Below, piece after piece: positions 33,710 to 41,553 of a stretch of DNA of 48,764 bases (its first letter is position 1; each line of letters starts with the position of its first letter). The translations under genes were made by a program, and so were the position numbers. Location: NCBI GenBank assembly GCA_016210485.1, contig JACQUD010000012.1, positions 1 through 48,764 on the forward strand, given 5' to 3'. This DNA is from Chloroflexota bacterium (GTDB taxonomy: Bacteria > Chloroflexota > Dehalococcoidia > JACQUD01). A model generated the notes under the pieces. That model searched no databases and had not been told where the DNA came from. It worked only from the letters and a program-made list of their open reading frames with translations.

Positions 33710-33733
33710 CCCCAGGATTAATCCTGGGGTATA
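33706..33733. repeat. Perfect 28-base palindrome upstream of the restriction-modification gene
   Basis: TATACCCCAGGATT followed by AATCCTGGGGTATA. It could act as operator for the gene, as a recombination end, or as a second hairpin behind dnaK. One arm (ATACCCCAGGAT) recurs at 30734-30745. Confidence 0.75.
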
Positions 33734-33743
33734 GAAAACCGCA

Positions 33744-33766
33744 GGGGCCGCCCTTCGGGCGGCCCC
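33744..33766 (-). terminator. Terminator of the hrcA-grpE-dnaK operon
   Basis: GGGGCCGCCC / GGGCGGCCCC with a three-base loop, followed on the minus strand by TGCGGTTTTC. Located 14 bases after the dnaK stop. Confidence 0.7.
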
Positions 33767-33779
33767 ACGAATCTTTGCC

Positions 33780-35705
33780 TTATACTTCTCGGAACTCCCC
33801 CTCCACCGTCCCCTCGGGCGGCTTCTCCTGTGACGGCCCACTCTCGCCCCCGCCCGGGGGCGGCTCGGGGCCGCCCTGAGGCCCGCCCTGCTGCTGATAG
33901 ACAGAGGCCCCAATGCGCTGCATGGCCGCCGATAGCTCCTGGATAGCCCGCTGGAGCCGATCCAGGCCCCCACCCTGGAGGGCATCCCGTATGGCTTTCA
34001 CCTTGGCCTCCACATCCGACCTCACATCCGCAGGCACCTTGTCCCCCAGGTCGCGCAGAGTCTTCTCGGCAGTGTAGGCCAGGGTATCGGCGGTGTTGCG
34101 AGCCTCGGCCTCCTCCCGCCGCCGGCGGTCCTCATCGGCATGAAGCTCCGCCTCCTTCTGCATGCGCTCCACCTCATCCTTGGAGAGGCCGCTGGAGGCA
34201 GTGATGGTGATCTTCTGCTCCCGCCCCGTGGCCTTATCCTGGGCACGGACGTTGAGGATGCCGTTAGCGTCCAGGTCGAAGGTGACCTCGACCTGGGGCA
34301 TGCCCCGGGGGGCGGGGAGGATGCCATCCAGCATGAAACGGCCCAGAGTCTTGTTGTCCACAGCCATGGGGCGCTCTCCCTGCACCACGTGGATCTCCAC
34401 GCTGGACTGGCCATCCGAAGCGGTAGAGAAGATTTGGCTCTTGGAAGTGGGGATGGTGGTGTTGCGAGGGATGAGAGAGGTGGCCACCCCGCCCAGAGTC
34501 TCGATACCCAGGGTGAGGGGCGTTACGTCCAGCAGCAGGATGTCCTTCAGCTCCCCCTTGAGCACCCCGGCCTGGATGGCGGCGCCCATAGCCACCACCT
34601 CATCGGGGTTCACCCCCTTGTGAGGCTCCTTGCCGAAGAAGTCTCTCACCTTCTGCTGCACCAGGGGCATACGAGTCTGGCCGCCCACCAGGAGCACGGC
34701 GTTGATCTGGGCGGCAGCGATGCCGGCGTCGGTCAGGGCCTGCTGGCAAGGGCCCAGGGTCTTCTCCACCAGGTCGCCCACCAGCTGCTCTAGCTTGGCC
34801 CGACTGAGGGTGAAGTTGAGATGAAGGGGCCCCGAGGCCGAGGCAGTGATGAAGGGCAAGTTTATCTCGTCCTGAACCTTGGTGGAAAGCTCGATCTTGG
34901 CCTTCTCCGCAGCGTCCTTGAGGCGCTGCGTAGCCATGCGGTCCTGGCGCAGGTCTATGCCCTGCTCCCGCTTGAACTCGTCGCACAGCCACTCCACGAT
35001 GCGCCGGTCCAGGTCCTCCCCGCCCAAATGGGTGTCCCCGGCGGTGGACTTCACCTGAAAAGTGCCGCCCCCCAGCTCCAGGATGGAGATATCGAAGGTT
35101 CCACCGCCCAGGTCATAGACGGCGACGACCTCTTCGTTCTTCTTATCCTGGCCGTAGGCCAGGGCAGCGGCGGTGGGCTCGTTGACGATGCGCAGCACCT
35201 TGAGGCCAGCGATCTCCCCGGCGTCCTTGGTAGCCTGGCGCTGGCTGTCATTGAAGTAGGCAGGGACAGTGATGACCGCCTCGGTGACCTTATCCCCCAG
35301 ATAGGCCTCGGCGTCGGCCTTGAGCTTCTGAAGAATCATAGCCGAGATCTCGGGTGGGCTGTATTCCTTGCCCCCCATTGCCACCCGGACGTCCCCATTG
35401 GCAGCCCGAACGACCTTATAGCCTACCTTCCGGGCATCCTCCTCCACGGGCAGCTCCCGACCTGCGGGCTCGCCAAACTTGCGCCCCATGAAGCGCTTTA
35501 TCATATAGATGGTGTTATCTGGATTAGTGATAGCCTGGTGCTTGGCCACCTCCCCCACCACCCTCTCTCCGGAGCGGGTTACAGCCACCACCGAGGGGAC
35601 AAGACGACTGCCCTCGGCACTGGAGATGAGGACCGGCTCACCCCCTTCCAGGACAGCTATCTCGCTCATAGTGGTCCCCAGGTCTATTCCTACTGCTCTA
35701 GCCAT
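33780..35705 (-). CDS. dnaK: Chaperone DnaK (Hsp70)
   Basis: 641 residues, full length. ATPase domain: [61 protein letters not shown]; substrate domain: [16 protein letters not shown]-terminal lid and a Gly/Pro/Glu-rich tail. The phosphate-loop residue after GTT is methionine (M13) where most DnaKs have asparagine. The operon order hrcA-grpE-dnaK is the CIRCE type. dnaJ is not here. A dispersed 19-base repeat lies in the gap to grpE. Confidence 0.97.
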   Translation of the reverse strand: MARAVGIDLGTTMSEIAVLEGGEPVLISSAEGSRLVPSVVAVTRSGERVVGEVAKHQAITNPDNTIYMIKRFMGRKFGEPAGRELPVEEDARKVGYKVVRAANGDVRVAMGGKEYSPPEISAMILQKLKADAEAYLGDKVTEAVITVPAYFNDSQRQATKDAGEIAGLKVLRIVNEPTAAALAYGQDKKNEEVVAVYDLGGGTFDISILELGGGTFQVKSTAGDTHLGGEDLDRRIVEWLCDEFKREQGIDLRQDRMATQRLKDAAEKAKIELSTKVQDEINLPFITASASGPLHLNFTLSRAKLEQLVGDLVEKTLGPCQQALTDAGIAAAQINAVLLVGGQTRMPLVQQKVRDFFGKEPHKGVNPDEVVAMGAAIQAGVLKGELKDILLLDVTPLTLGIETLGGVATSLIPRNTTIPTSKSQIFSTASDGQSSVEIHVVQGERPMAVDNKTLGRFMLDGILPAPRGMPQVEVTFDLDANGILNVRAQDKATGREQKITITASSGLSKDEVERMQKEAELHADEDRRRREEAEARNTADTLAYTAEKTLRDLGDKVPADVRSDVEAKVKAIRDALQGGGLDRLQRAIQELSAAMQRIGASVYQQQGGPQGGPEPPPGGGESGPSQEKPPEGTVEGEFREV

Positions 35706-35748
35706 AGTTTACCTCCGCTACAAATCTGCTAATCTCATGGCACCGCTC

Positions 35749-35767
35749 TCCCTTCGACAGGCTCAGG
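35749..35767. repeat. 19-base dispersed repeat between grpE and dnaK
   Basis: TCCCTTCGACAGGCTCAGG; its exact complement lies inside hemC at 10201-10219. Confidence 0.7.
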
Positions 35768-35788
35768 GTAAGCGGAACCCTGATTCCG

Positions 35789-36346
35789 TTACATGGAGCT
35801 CGCCTCCGGCGGAGCCTCAGGTGCCCTGGCTGGCCCCTGACCCACAGCCACCAGGGCCGGCCGGAGGACTCGGCCCCGGACCTTATATCCCCTTTGCAGC
35901 TCAGCTACCACTTTCCCTTCCTCACCCTCGGCCTGCATCACCGCTTTGTGAAAATGGGGGTCGAAGTCTTCGCCCAAGGCCGGAATAGGCTCCACATCAT
36001 GGGACGATAAGATAGCCAGAAACTTCCGATATATGAGCTTCACCCCATCCACCCAGGTTAAGGCCACCAGTTGAGGCGGCACGGACATCAGTGCCCGCTC
36101 CAGGTCGTCCAGCACCGGCAACAGATCGAGAATGAATAAGCCTGCGGATATCTTGGCCCCTTCCTCTCGCTCCTCCTCCACCCGCCTCTTGTAGTTTATA
36201 AAATCCGCCTGGGCACGCTGCCAGCTGGCCAAATACTGCTGAGCCTTGCCTTTCTCTTCCTCCAGGGCGGCCTTAAGAGAGCTCGTATCCTCAACGACCT
36301 CGGCCTCCTCGGCAATAGGCTCCTGCTGCTCGGGTTCATCGAGCAT
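35789..36346 (-). CDS. grpE: Nucleotide exchange factor GrpE
   Basis: 185 residues. An acidic N-terminus (DEPEQQEPIAEEAEVVEDTS) and a long coiled coil (ALEEEKGKAQQYLASWQRAQADFINYKRRVEEE) are followed by the beta-wing domain: PALGEDFDPHFHKAVMQAEGEEGKVVAELQRGYKVRGRVLRPALVAVG (split here), which is the standard GrpE signature. It releases ADP from DnaK. Its ATG shares one base with the hrcA stop (TAATG). Confidence 0.95.
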   Translation of the reverse strand: MLDEPEQQEPIAEEAEVVEDTSSLKAALEEEKGKAQQYLASWQRAQADFINYKRRVEEEREEGAKISAGLFILDLLPVLDDLERALMSVPPQLVALTWVDGVKLIYRKFLAILSSHDVEPIPALGEDFDPHFHKAVMQAEGEEGKVVAELQRGYKVRGRVLRPALVAVGQGPARAPEAPPEASSM

Positions 36347-37368
36347 TATGATAACCCTCTCCCCATTAATTCTGAGACCAGCTCACTCATCACCTGAGAT
36401 AGATAGCGTATGGAACCGATGGTTCGGTCGTAGTCCATCCTGACAGGGCCCACCACGGCCAAGGCGCCCCGCAGGTTGCCGGAGATGCCGTAGGGGCTGA
36501 GCACCAGGCTACAATCTTGCAAGGCCTCCAATTGACTTTCTCGCCCAATAATTACCTGCACATCTTCCCCAGCCAGGGCCTGAAGGAGAAAGTTACGCAG
36601 CGCCCCGGCCTCCACCGCCGCCACCACCTGGGCGCCCCGGGAGCTCCGCCCGAACTCCGGCTGTCCCAGAATGAGACTGAACCCTTCCAAATAAGGCTCC
36701 TCAAACTCCCGGGCATCCTCTGTCAGCATAAGGGTCACCACAGATTGCCGAATTTGCTCCCCTAGCACCGGCAAGGGCAAGCTCAGGGACATGATTTCCT
36801 CGGCCGTAAGGTTTGCATAGGCGTTGTTCAAATCCTCCCCCAGGATGTTCAAGTCCAGCTGACTCACTGGCTCTTCCAAGGCCAGGAGCTGCTGCCTCAC
36901 ACTGGCTTCGCTTAAGACCAGCACCAGCAGGGTCATCAGGTCTTGCACAGATATTAGCTCCAGGCGCTTGAACCGGGATTGGCCGGATTTAGGCAAGGTA
37001 GCTAGGGCCAAATTGTGCGCCATATCGGACAGAATGGCTGCGGCCAGGCGTCCCCAGGCATCCAGCTCCCGCTCCACCTGGTGAAACTGGTGCCTTATGC
37101 GCATGCGTTCCTCAGGCAAGAGAGCTATATCCAGGGCCAGGGACTCCACATAGGAGCGGTAGCCCCTATCCGAGGGCACGGCGCCGGCAGAGTGGTGAGG
37201 GCGACCCACATAGCCCTCCCCCTCCAGCACAGCCACCTCGTTGCGGATGGTGGCCGAGCTGACCCCCAGATTGTATTTATGGGCCAGGCTCTCCGAGGAT
37301 ACGGGAGATGCGGTGAGAATATATTCTTGGATCAGGCTTCTGAGAATTTGCCCTCTTCTCTTTTGCAC
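36346..37368 (-). CDS. hrcA: Heat-shock repressor HrcA
   Basis: 340 residues from a GTG start with GAGG six bases ahead. The N-terminal winged helix (QILRSLIQEYILTASPVSSESLAHKYNLGVSSATIRNEVAVLEGEGYVGRPHHSAGAVPSDRGYRSYV, described in pieces) is classical HrcA; the GAF-like middle and C-terminal regions follow. It represses its own operon through the CIRCE element 14 bases upstream. Activity depends on GroEL in other bacteria. Confidence 0.96.
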   Translation of the reverse strand: MQKRRGQILRSLIQEYILTASPVSSESLAHKYNLGVSSATIRNEVAVLEGEGYVGRPHHSAGAVPSDRGYRSYVESLALDIALLPEERMRIRHQFHQVERELDAWGRLAAAILSDMAHNLALATLPKSGQSRFKRLELISVQDLMTLLVLVLSEASVRQQLLALEEPVSQLDLNILGEDLNNAYANLTAEEIMSLSLPLPVLGEQIRQSVVTLMLTEDAREFEEPYLEGFSLILGQPEFGRSSRGAQVVAAVEAGALRNFLLQALAGEDVQVIIGRESQLEALQDCSLVLSPYGISGNLRGALAVVGPVRMDYDRTIGSIRYLSQVMSELVSELMGRGLS

Positions 37369-37381
37369 CTTTCACCTCGTT

Positions 37382-37408
37382 TTAGCACTCTAAGCCCAAG
37401 AGTGCTAA
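37382..37408. promoter_or_regulatory. CIRCE operator
   Basis: TTAGCACTC, nine bases, GAGTGCTAA: perfect match to the HrcA binding consensus. A minus-strand -10-like TATACT lies directly beside it (37414-37409), so the transcription start falls within CIRCE. Confidence 0.95.
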
Positions 37409-37541
37409 AGTATACTACTAAGCTAACACCCCTAGCTTCCTGTGTCAAGATGGCCAGAGAGGCCATTCCCTCGGAAATCCCGGCCTCATCCTGAGCATCA
37501 TCGAAAGACAAGCGGCTCTGAGTGGGTTAATGGCGTCCAAA

Positions 37542-37571
37542 TTGACCATCTCCTGCCCCCTTTGATATACT
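37542..37571 (+). promoter_or_regulatory. Promoter of the fabH-bioY operon
   Basis: TTGACC (37542-37547), 18-base spacer, TATACT (37566-37571). Transcription would begin near 37579, which rules out the upstream ATG at 37442 for fabH and supports TTG 37604. Confidence 0.6.
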
Positions 37572-37603
37572 TCTCCCAGTTATACTCAGGAGTCAAACCA
37601 CTG

Positions 37604-38572
37604 TTGCCTAAAGCAGCCAGGGTCACCGGGTGGGGCAAGTATCTGCCGAGCCGGGTGGTGACAAACCACGAATTAGAAGATACCCTAGATACCACGGACG
37701 AGTGGATTCGCACCCGAACCGGCATCAAGGAGCGACGCCTGGCCGCCAGCCACGAGACCACCTCCAGCATGGCCACTATGGCCGCCAGCCAAGCCCTGGC
37801 CAGCGCCGGCATGGAACCGCAGGACCTGGACCTGGTACTGGTGGCCACCTGCACGCCGGAGCACCTCCTTCCAGCCAGCGCCTCCGTAGTTCAGAATGCT
37901 CTGGGCGCGCGCCGGGCCGCCGCCTTCGACCTCAACGCCGCCTGCTCCGGATTCGTCTATGCCCTGGCCACGGCCTATCAGTTCATCGCCGCCGGAAATT
38001 TCGAGAACATCCTGGTGGTGGGCAGCGAGATATATTCCCGCATCCTGAACTGGAAGGACCGGTCTACCAGCATCCTCTTCGGCGATGGGGCTGGGGCGGT
38101 GCTCCTCCAGGCCCAGGATGGGGAGCCAGGCTTGCTGAGCTTCATCCTGGGAAGCGATGGCTCCAGGGCCAACCTCCTCTACGTCCCTGGACCGGCAGGG
38201 GCCACGGAGGCGGGCCGGAACGGCTTCTATCTCTCCATGAAAGGGGCTGAGGTTTTCAAATTCGCCGTCAAGGCCATGTGTCAGGCATCCCGGAAGGCGG
38301 TGGAGGCTGCCAACCTCTCCCTCTCTGACATCGAGCTGGTCATCCCCCACCAGGCCAACTATCGCATCTCCCAGGCTGCGGCCCACTCTCTGGGGATACC
38401 CCTGGAGCGCTTCTTCAGCAATGTGGAGCGCTACGGCAACACCTCCTCGGCCTCCATCCCCATCGCCCTGTGCGAGGCCCTGGAGGAGGGCAGGGTGCGC
38501 CCCGGCGACCATCTGCTCATGGTGGGCTTCGGCGGCGGACTGAGCTGGGGCGCTCTGGTCTGGAAATGGTAA
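37604..38572 (+). CDS. fabH: 3-oxoacyl-ACP synthase III (KAS III)
   Basis: 322 residues from the TTG at 37604 (AGGAG 11 bases upstream); the protein then begins MPKAARVTGWGKYLPSRVVTN, as KAS III enzymes do. It condenses acetyl-CoA (or a branched starter) with malonyl-ACP to begin fatty acid synthesis. The triad is complete: Cys in DLNAACSGFVYALA, His in VIPHQANYRI, Asn in RYGNTSSASIPIAL. The C-terminal GFGGGLSWGALVWKW is typical. An internal start near 37562 is possible but lies at the promoter. Confidence 0.93.
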   Translation: MPKAARVTGWGKYLPSRVVTNHELEDTLDTTDEWIRTRTGIKERRLAASHETTSSMATMAASQALASAGMEPQDLDLVLVATCTPEHLLPASASVVQNALGARRAAAFDLNAACSGFVYALATAYQFIAAGNFENILVVGSEIYSRILNWKDRSTSILFGDGAGAVLLQAQDGEPGLLSFILGSDGSRANLLYVPGPAGATEAGRNGFYLSMKGAEVFKFAVKAMCQASRKAVEAANLSLSDIELVIPHQANYRISQAAAHSLGIPLERFFSNVERYGNTSSASIPIALCEALEEGRVRPGDHLLMVGFGGGLSWGALVWKW

Positions 38573-38611
38573 TATAGATAAGAATCCATTTAAGAACAAA
38601 AAGGAGAAAAC

Positions 38612-39325
38612 ATGGCAACTAGAACCCAAACCCTGACCCTAGTCGATGCCGTCATCCCCGGGGCCAAGTTGGCCGGCCTATCCCGCATAGCTCGCGAGGC
38701 CATTCTGGTGCTGGGCTTCGCCGGCCTCATTGCCGCCTTCGCCCAGATAGCTATCCTACCCCCAGGAACCACGGTGCCCATCACCGGCCAGACCTTCGGA
38801 GTGCTCCTCTCCGGCGCTGCCCTGGGCAGCAAGCGCGGAGGCCTGACCACCCTTATCTATATTCTCCTGGGGTCCCTGTGGCTGCCCGTGTTCGCCCCGC
38901 CGACCAGTTTCCTCCAGAAGGAGACCGTCCACTTCATCCTGCCCTGGGCCGGGACTCAGAGGCCAGTCTGGGACCTGTCCAGCGGGGGCTACATCGTGGG
39001 CTTTGTCCTGGCCGCTTACGTAGTGGGGAAACTGGCTGAGCGAGGCTGGGACCGACGGGCACGGGTAACCCTGGCCATGGTCCTGGGCAACCTGCTCATC
39101 TACTCGGTGGGAGTCCCCTGGATGGCCTACTTCATTGCCTCCGGCGCCACTATCCCCGGACTGGGCAAGACCTACTACGACTTCATCGCCGGCAGCAACG
39201 TCCTGGACAAGACACTCCGCGGAAGCCTATATCCCTACATCGCAGGCGATGCCCTCAAGCTGCTCCTGGCGGCCATGGCCCTGCCCGGGGCCTGGGCGCT
39301 GGTGGGTAGAAGGAAGCGCTCCTGA
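38612..39325 (+). CDS. bioY: Biotin ECF transporter S component BioY
   Basis: 237 residues with about six membrane helices. VPITGQTFGVLLSGAALGSKRGGLTTLIYILLGSLWLPVFA (in pieces) and SGGYIVGFVLAAYVVGKLAERG are diagnostic of BioY. It captures biotin for import, alone or with an ECF energy module that is not encoded here. Biotin would serve acetyl-CoA carboxylase, in line with the neighbouring fabH. GGAG lies before the ATG. Confidence 0.93.
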   Translation: MATRTQTLTLVDAVIPGAKLAGLSRIAREAILVLGFAGLIAAFAQIAILPPGTTVPITGQTFGVLLSGAALGSKRGGLTTLIYILLGSLWLPVFAPPTSFLQKETVHFILPWAGTQRPVWDLSSGGYIVGFVLAAYVVGKLAERGWDRRARVTLAMVLGNLLIYSVGVPWMAYFIASGATIPGLGKTYYDFIAGSNVLDKTLRGSLYPYIAGDALKLLLAAMALPGAWALVGRRKRS

Positions 39326-39958
39326 ATGGAGATAACCTACCTGGGCCTCTCCTGCTTCCGCCTCAGGGGCCAGGAGATGACCATCATCACCGACCCCTTG
39401 CCGTGGAAAGGGCCGCCGCGCACCGCCACCGTGGTCACCGTCAGCCACGACCACCCCAGGCACAATCAGGTGGAGTGGGTGGCTGAGGTGCGCAAAGTGC
39501 TCAGGGGGCCAGGGGAGTTCGAGATAGGCTCGGCATACATCCTAGGCACCCCCACCTTCCACGATAATCAAAAAGGAAAGCTCCTGGGCACCAACACCAT
39601 ATTCCGCATCGAGATGGAGGGGTCGTCCCTGTGCCACCTGGGAGACCTGGGGCACCAGCTCAGCGCCGCCCAGGTGGAGGAGCTGGGGGCAGTAGATATC
39701 CTGTTCCTGCCAGTTGGCGGCGTGTCCACCCTGGACGCTGCCCAGGCTGCCGAGGCCGTCAACCTCCTGGAGCCCAAGATAATCATCCCCATGCACTATC
39801 GAGCACCGGGCCTGGCCGAGGAGCTGGGGGAGGTGGAGCTTTTCCTGAGGCACATGGGAGTGGGGCAGGTGGAGGCGCTGCCCCGCCTCTCCATCACCCG
39901 CTCCCTGATCTCCCAGGAAGCGCCCCGAGTGGTGCTGCTGGAGCCACCCCGCCCTTGA
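39326..39958 (+). CDS. Metallo-beta-lactamase-fold protein with altered metal motif
   Basis: 210 residues starting directly after the bioY stop. The fold is visible from MEITYLGLSCFRLRG, the H-x-H region SHDHPRHN (41-46), TFHDNQKG, CHLGDLGH and IPMHYR. In the HxHxDH motif the aspartate is replaced by arginine (R45), so one metal ligand and the usual proton donor are missing. It may bind one metal or have lost hydrolase activity. Substrate unknown; it resembles the small MBL proteins related to UPF0173. Confidence 0.8.
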   Translation: MEITYLGLSCFRLRGQEMTIITDPLPWKGPPRTATVVTVSHDHPRHNQVEWVAEVRKVLRGPGEFEIGSAYILGTPTFHDNQKGKLLGTNTIFRIEMEGSSLCHLGDLGHQLSAAQVEELGAVDILFLPVGGVSTLDAAQAAEAVNLLEPKIIIPMHYRAPGLAEELGEVELFLRHMGVGQVEALPRLSITRSLISQEAPRVVLLEPPRP

Positions 39959-39995
39959 GTTTTTATATGATAAAAACAGGAGAATGAGGCTGACC

Positions 39996-40652
39996 ATGCG
40001 CATCGAAATCTGGTCAGACGTCATCTGCCCCTGGTGCTACATCGGCAAGCACCTCTTCGAGCACGCCCTCCAGCAGTTCCCCCACAAAGAAGAGGTAAAG
40101 GTCGTCTACCGCTCCTTCCAGCTCGACCCCTATGCCCCCCAGCGCCGTACCGAGAACTTCATCGACAGATTCGCCTCCAAGTACGATGTGTCCGTCGAGC
40201 AGGCCGAGGCGGCGTTAGCTACCATTGAGCAGGCTGCTGCTGAGGCCAGGCTTGAGTTCCACCTCGCCCAGACGCGCAGCGGCAACACCGCTGATGCCCA
40301 CCGCATCCTCTACCTCGCCAAGGCCCGTGGCCTTCAGGAACCCGTCATCGAGCGTTTCTTCCGTGCCTACTTCACCGAGGGCCAGTCTCTCTTCGACCAC
40401 GACTCCCTCGTCCGGCTCTCCGCTGAGGCCGGCCTCGACCCCCAGGAGGTCCGGCGCGTTCTGAAGAACAACACCTACATAGAGCACATCATAGCTGACT
40501 ACGCCGAAGCCCAAAACATCGGCGTGAGCGGCGTCCCCTTCTTCATCATCGACGGTCGCTACGCCGTCTCCGGGGCCCAGCCCTCCGAGCTCTTCACTCA
40601 GGCCATGGACCAGGCCTGGAGCGAGCCGCCTTTGCCGTCGGACCCACCCTGA
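39996..40652 (+). CDS. DsbA-family oxidoreductase, FrnE-like
   Basis: 218 residues from the ATG at 39996 (GAGG six bases ahead; the ATG at 39984 has its Shine-Dalgarno only one base away). Thioredoxin fold with a helical insertion. The redox motif is C11-P-W-C14 (DVICPWCYIGK), and the cis-proline loop is VSGVPFFIIDGRYAVSGAQP. FrnE proteins act in the cytoplasm on disulfides; no signal peptide is present. A hydroxychromene-carboxylate isomerase role is less likely because CxxC is intact. Confidence 0.88.
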   Translation: MRIEIWSDVICPWCYIGKHLFEHALQQFPHKEEVKVVYRSFQLDPYAPQRRTENFIDRFASKYDVSVEQAEAALATIEQAAAEARLEFHLAQTRSGNTADAHRILYLAKARGLQEPVIERFFRAYFTEGQSLFDHDSLVRLSAEAGLDPQEVRRVLKNNTYIEHIIADYAEAQNIGVSGVPFFIIDGRYAVSGAQPSELFTQAMDQAWSEPPLPSDPP

Positions 40653-40678
40653 GCAGGGTTAAGCCTTATCAGAGTGAA

Positions 40679-40706
40679 AAGGCCCCTCACTTCCGTGAGG
40701 GGCCTT
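40679..40706. terminator. Bidirectional terminator
   Basis: AAGGCCCCTCAC / GTGAGGGGCCTT with a TTCC loop, between two convergent genes. On the minus strand it continues CCTTTTC, so it suits the minus gene somewhat better. Confidence 0.75.
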
Positions 40707-40741
40707 CCCCAGCTAATGGCAGGTTACTTTAGGCTAGACTG

Positions 40742-41314
40742 TCACACCCTGGCCCGGCCCCTCCTCCAGGCCCATGTGCCCAGGAGCAGACTGGCCAGCC
40801 CTAGCCCCATAACCCCCAGGGCCAGATAGAAGAAATCGTAGGTCCCCGCGGGGGGAAGGGTGGGAACAGGCGTGGCCCCCGTCGGGGGAGTGGGAGTCGG
40901 CGTGGGGGTGGGAGGTAGTGGAGTAGGGGTAGGAGGGGGGGGCGGTGTATAGATCAGGTCGAAGTCCTGCGTCAAGCCCCATGAGATGAAGGCTATGGCT
41001 TGGGGCGGGGTAGCCTGTACAGCCGGCAGCGGGCCAGTGCCATCCTCGTCCACCCAGAAGCTGATGGGCCTGCCTATATATTTGCCGTCGGTCGGCCCCA
41101 CCGTGACGAAGTATACCCCGTCCTTCACGGTCTCCTTGGGGGAGTTGTAGTCATCCACACTGGCCCAGACCAGAGCACTATTGGGAGCGGGTGTGCCGCC
41201 AGTTCTGGCTATCTTGCCGGTAATGGAATGGGGCCCCGGAGGCTGGGCCAGAGCTACCCCCAGGGTGGATGCCAGGGCCATCAGTATCATCGCCAGATAA
41301 AGAACTCGCTTCAT
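40742..41314 (-). CDS. Exported surface protein with LPPAG-like C-terminal anchor
   Basis: 190 residues. A signal peptide (KRVLYLAMILMALASTLGVALA) precedes an Ig-like or carboxypeptidase-regulatory-like domain (HSITGKIARTGGTPAPNSALVWASVDDY...). A Pro/Thr linker (TPPPPPTPTPLPPTPTPTPT) leads to LPPAG-TYDFFYLALGVMGLGLASLLLGTWAWRRGRARV (motif, membrane span, basic tail). This tail is laid out like a sortase signal, though LPPAG is not a standard LPxTG. No sortase gene is in the window; it could simply be a membrane anchor. Confidence 0.75.
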   Translation of the reverse strand: MKRVLYLAMILMALASTLGVALAQPPGPHSITGKIARTGGTPAPNSALVWASVDDYNSPKETVKDGVYFVTVGPTDGKYIGRPISFWVDEDGTGPLPAVQATPPQAIAFISWGLTQDFDLIYTPPPPPTPTPLPPTPTPTPTPPTGATPVPTLPPAGTYDFFYLALGVMGLGLASLLLGTWAWRRGRARV

Positions 41315-41376
41315 GGGCTACACCCCTCTCATTTCATAATAGCTCCACAGACGTGCCTCGAGCTTATAGTCATTCC

Positions 41377-41451
41377 TGTTATTCTAACCCCGAACAAAGT
41401 GAGGGAGAATAATCTCACATCCTTCGGCAGCTTCGCTCCCTCCGAATGACA
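41377..41451 (-). repeat. 75-base dispersed repeat, copy A
   Basis: On the minus strand TGTCATTCGGAGGGAGC ... AGAATAACA. It is the same length as the copy at 44336-44410 and about four fifths identical by eye, in the opposite orientation. The ends are inverted (TGTCATTC / GAATAACA). Size and ends suggest a miniature non-autonomous element. Confidence 0.7.
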
Positions 41452-41505
41452 GAGAGGTGAAGCTATATTCGTCCATATCCTACCATACTCCGAGCAAAAG
41501 GAGAA

Positions 41506-41528
41506 GGGCCCCGAGATCATCGGGGCCC
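41506..41528 (-). terminator. Terminator of the large surface protein gene
   Basis: GGGCCCCGA / TCGGGGCCC with a five-base loop, followed on the minus strand by TTCTCCTTTTGC. Confidence 0.75.
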
Positions 41529-41553
41529 TCCCCTAGAGTCCATACCTTAAGAT

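Noticed and set aside
37442-37603. 54-codon N-terminal extension of fabH
   Set aside because: KAS III does not have it, and a good promoter lies inside this stretch, so it would not be transcribed from there.
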